DNA from: DATKWS01 sp035529435
GTDB lineage: Bacteria > Krumholzibacteriota > Krumholzibacteriia > Krumholzibacteriales > Krumholzibacteriaceae
Direction: 5' to 3'
DNA length: 16,173 nt
Assembly: GCA_035529435.1 (NCBI GenBank)
Contig: DATKWS010000167.1
Location: forward strand, 1-16,173
Part shown: positions 15,987 through 16,173 of the stretch, piece after piece
Position numbering within the stretch: position 1 is the first letter of the stretch
How the letters are laid out: each line of letters opens with the position of its first letter
The notes under the pieces: model-generated
Databases searched by the model: none
Told to the model about the DNA's origin: nothing
The model's input: only the letters and a program-made list of their open reading frames with translations
Made by a program: the position numbers and the translations under genes

Positions 15987-16173
15987 TCAAAAAGCACATT
16001 TCATATCGATGCCGACGATATTGAAATCGACCCAGTCATCACCCTTTTTGCTCGACTGCCAGAGGTAGTGGAGGCTCGTTTTGAGATGTCTCATCCATTT
16101 CGCCTTCACTCCCACATAGAATCGGTTGCGGTTCAGTTCATCCTCCTTGAAATCCACGAATACCTCATCGGCC
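15987..16173 (-). CDS. C-terminus of a DUF2490-like outer-membrane beta-barrel protein (partial)
   Basis: The last 61 residues and a TGA stop are visible; the rest lies beyond the right edge. The frame reads alternating polar and hydrophobic strands: NRNRFYVGVKAKW, LKTSLHYLWQSSKKGDDWVD, then FNIVGIDMKCAF and the stop. Alternating strands, a KKGDDW-like turn and a terminal phenylalanine are features of outer-membrane barrels recognised by the BAM complex, and the pattern closely resembles the end of DUF2490 proteins. Those are barrels of unknown function. G+C is intermediate between the low-G+C membrane-protein gene and the rest of the window. No start codon is in the window. Confidence 0.7.
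   Translation of the reverse strand, partial: ADEVFVDFKEDELNRNRFYVGVKAKWMRHLKTSLHYLWQSSKKGDDWVDFNIVGIDMKCAF

Overview
This is a G+C-rich (roughly 60% by eye), gene-dense bacterial window with no RNA gene, CRISPR array or insertion sequence that I can see. The organism is Gram-negative: it carries a lipid A-type acyltransferase, two lipoproteins, an exported enzyme and the C-terminus of a likely outer-membrane beta-barrel. Short operons, one-base and eight-base gene overlaps and the mix of families (DUF3467, DUF362-ferredoxin, family 1 sugar transporter, plant/bacterial-type glutaminyl cyclase) would suit an uncultured candidate phylum, but I cannot assign one from sequence alone.

Left part (1-4093). 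A truncated zinc-ribbon gene runs off the left edge on the minus strand. Across a 286-bp spacer, a DUF3467 gene reads to the right and ends tail-to-tail with a leftward block of dprA, a DUF362/ferredoxin protein and a lipid A acyltransferase. dprA and the DUF362 gene overlap by one base. The acyltransferase appears to start at a CTG ten bases after the DUF362 stop. The convergent stop codons of the acyltransferase and DUF3467 genes share one CTAG.

Middle part (4094-10865), an alpha-glucan/oligosaccharide utilisation module. A secreted glycogen-debranching-like enzyme (minus) and a MalK/UgpC-type ATPase (plus) diverge from two interlocked sigma70-type promoters within 36 bp. Facing the ATPase gene is a leftward operon encoding a lipoprotein sugar-binding protein and two MalF/MalG-type permeases. 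Together they make a full ABC importer whose ATPase is transcribed separately. The inferred job is to trim branched glucans outside the cytoplasm and import the products. A possible operator and a 12-bp palindrome lie at the binding-protein promoter.

Right part (10866-15236), a second leftward operon: ATPase, anchored binding protein and permease of the nitrate/sulfonate/taurine (NMT1/SsuA) type, then a glutaminyl-peptide cyclotransferase lipoprotein and an alpha/beta hydrolase. The transporter's substrate is unknown and its pairing with a glutaminyl cyclase is unusual.

Right edge (15237-16173). Composition drops sharply to about one third G+C over a four-helix membrane protein of unknown function, probably acquired horizontally. 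The window ends inside a DUF2490-like outer-membrane protein gene on the minus strand.
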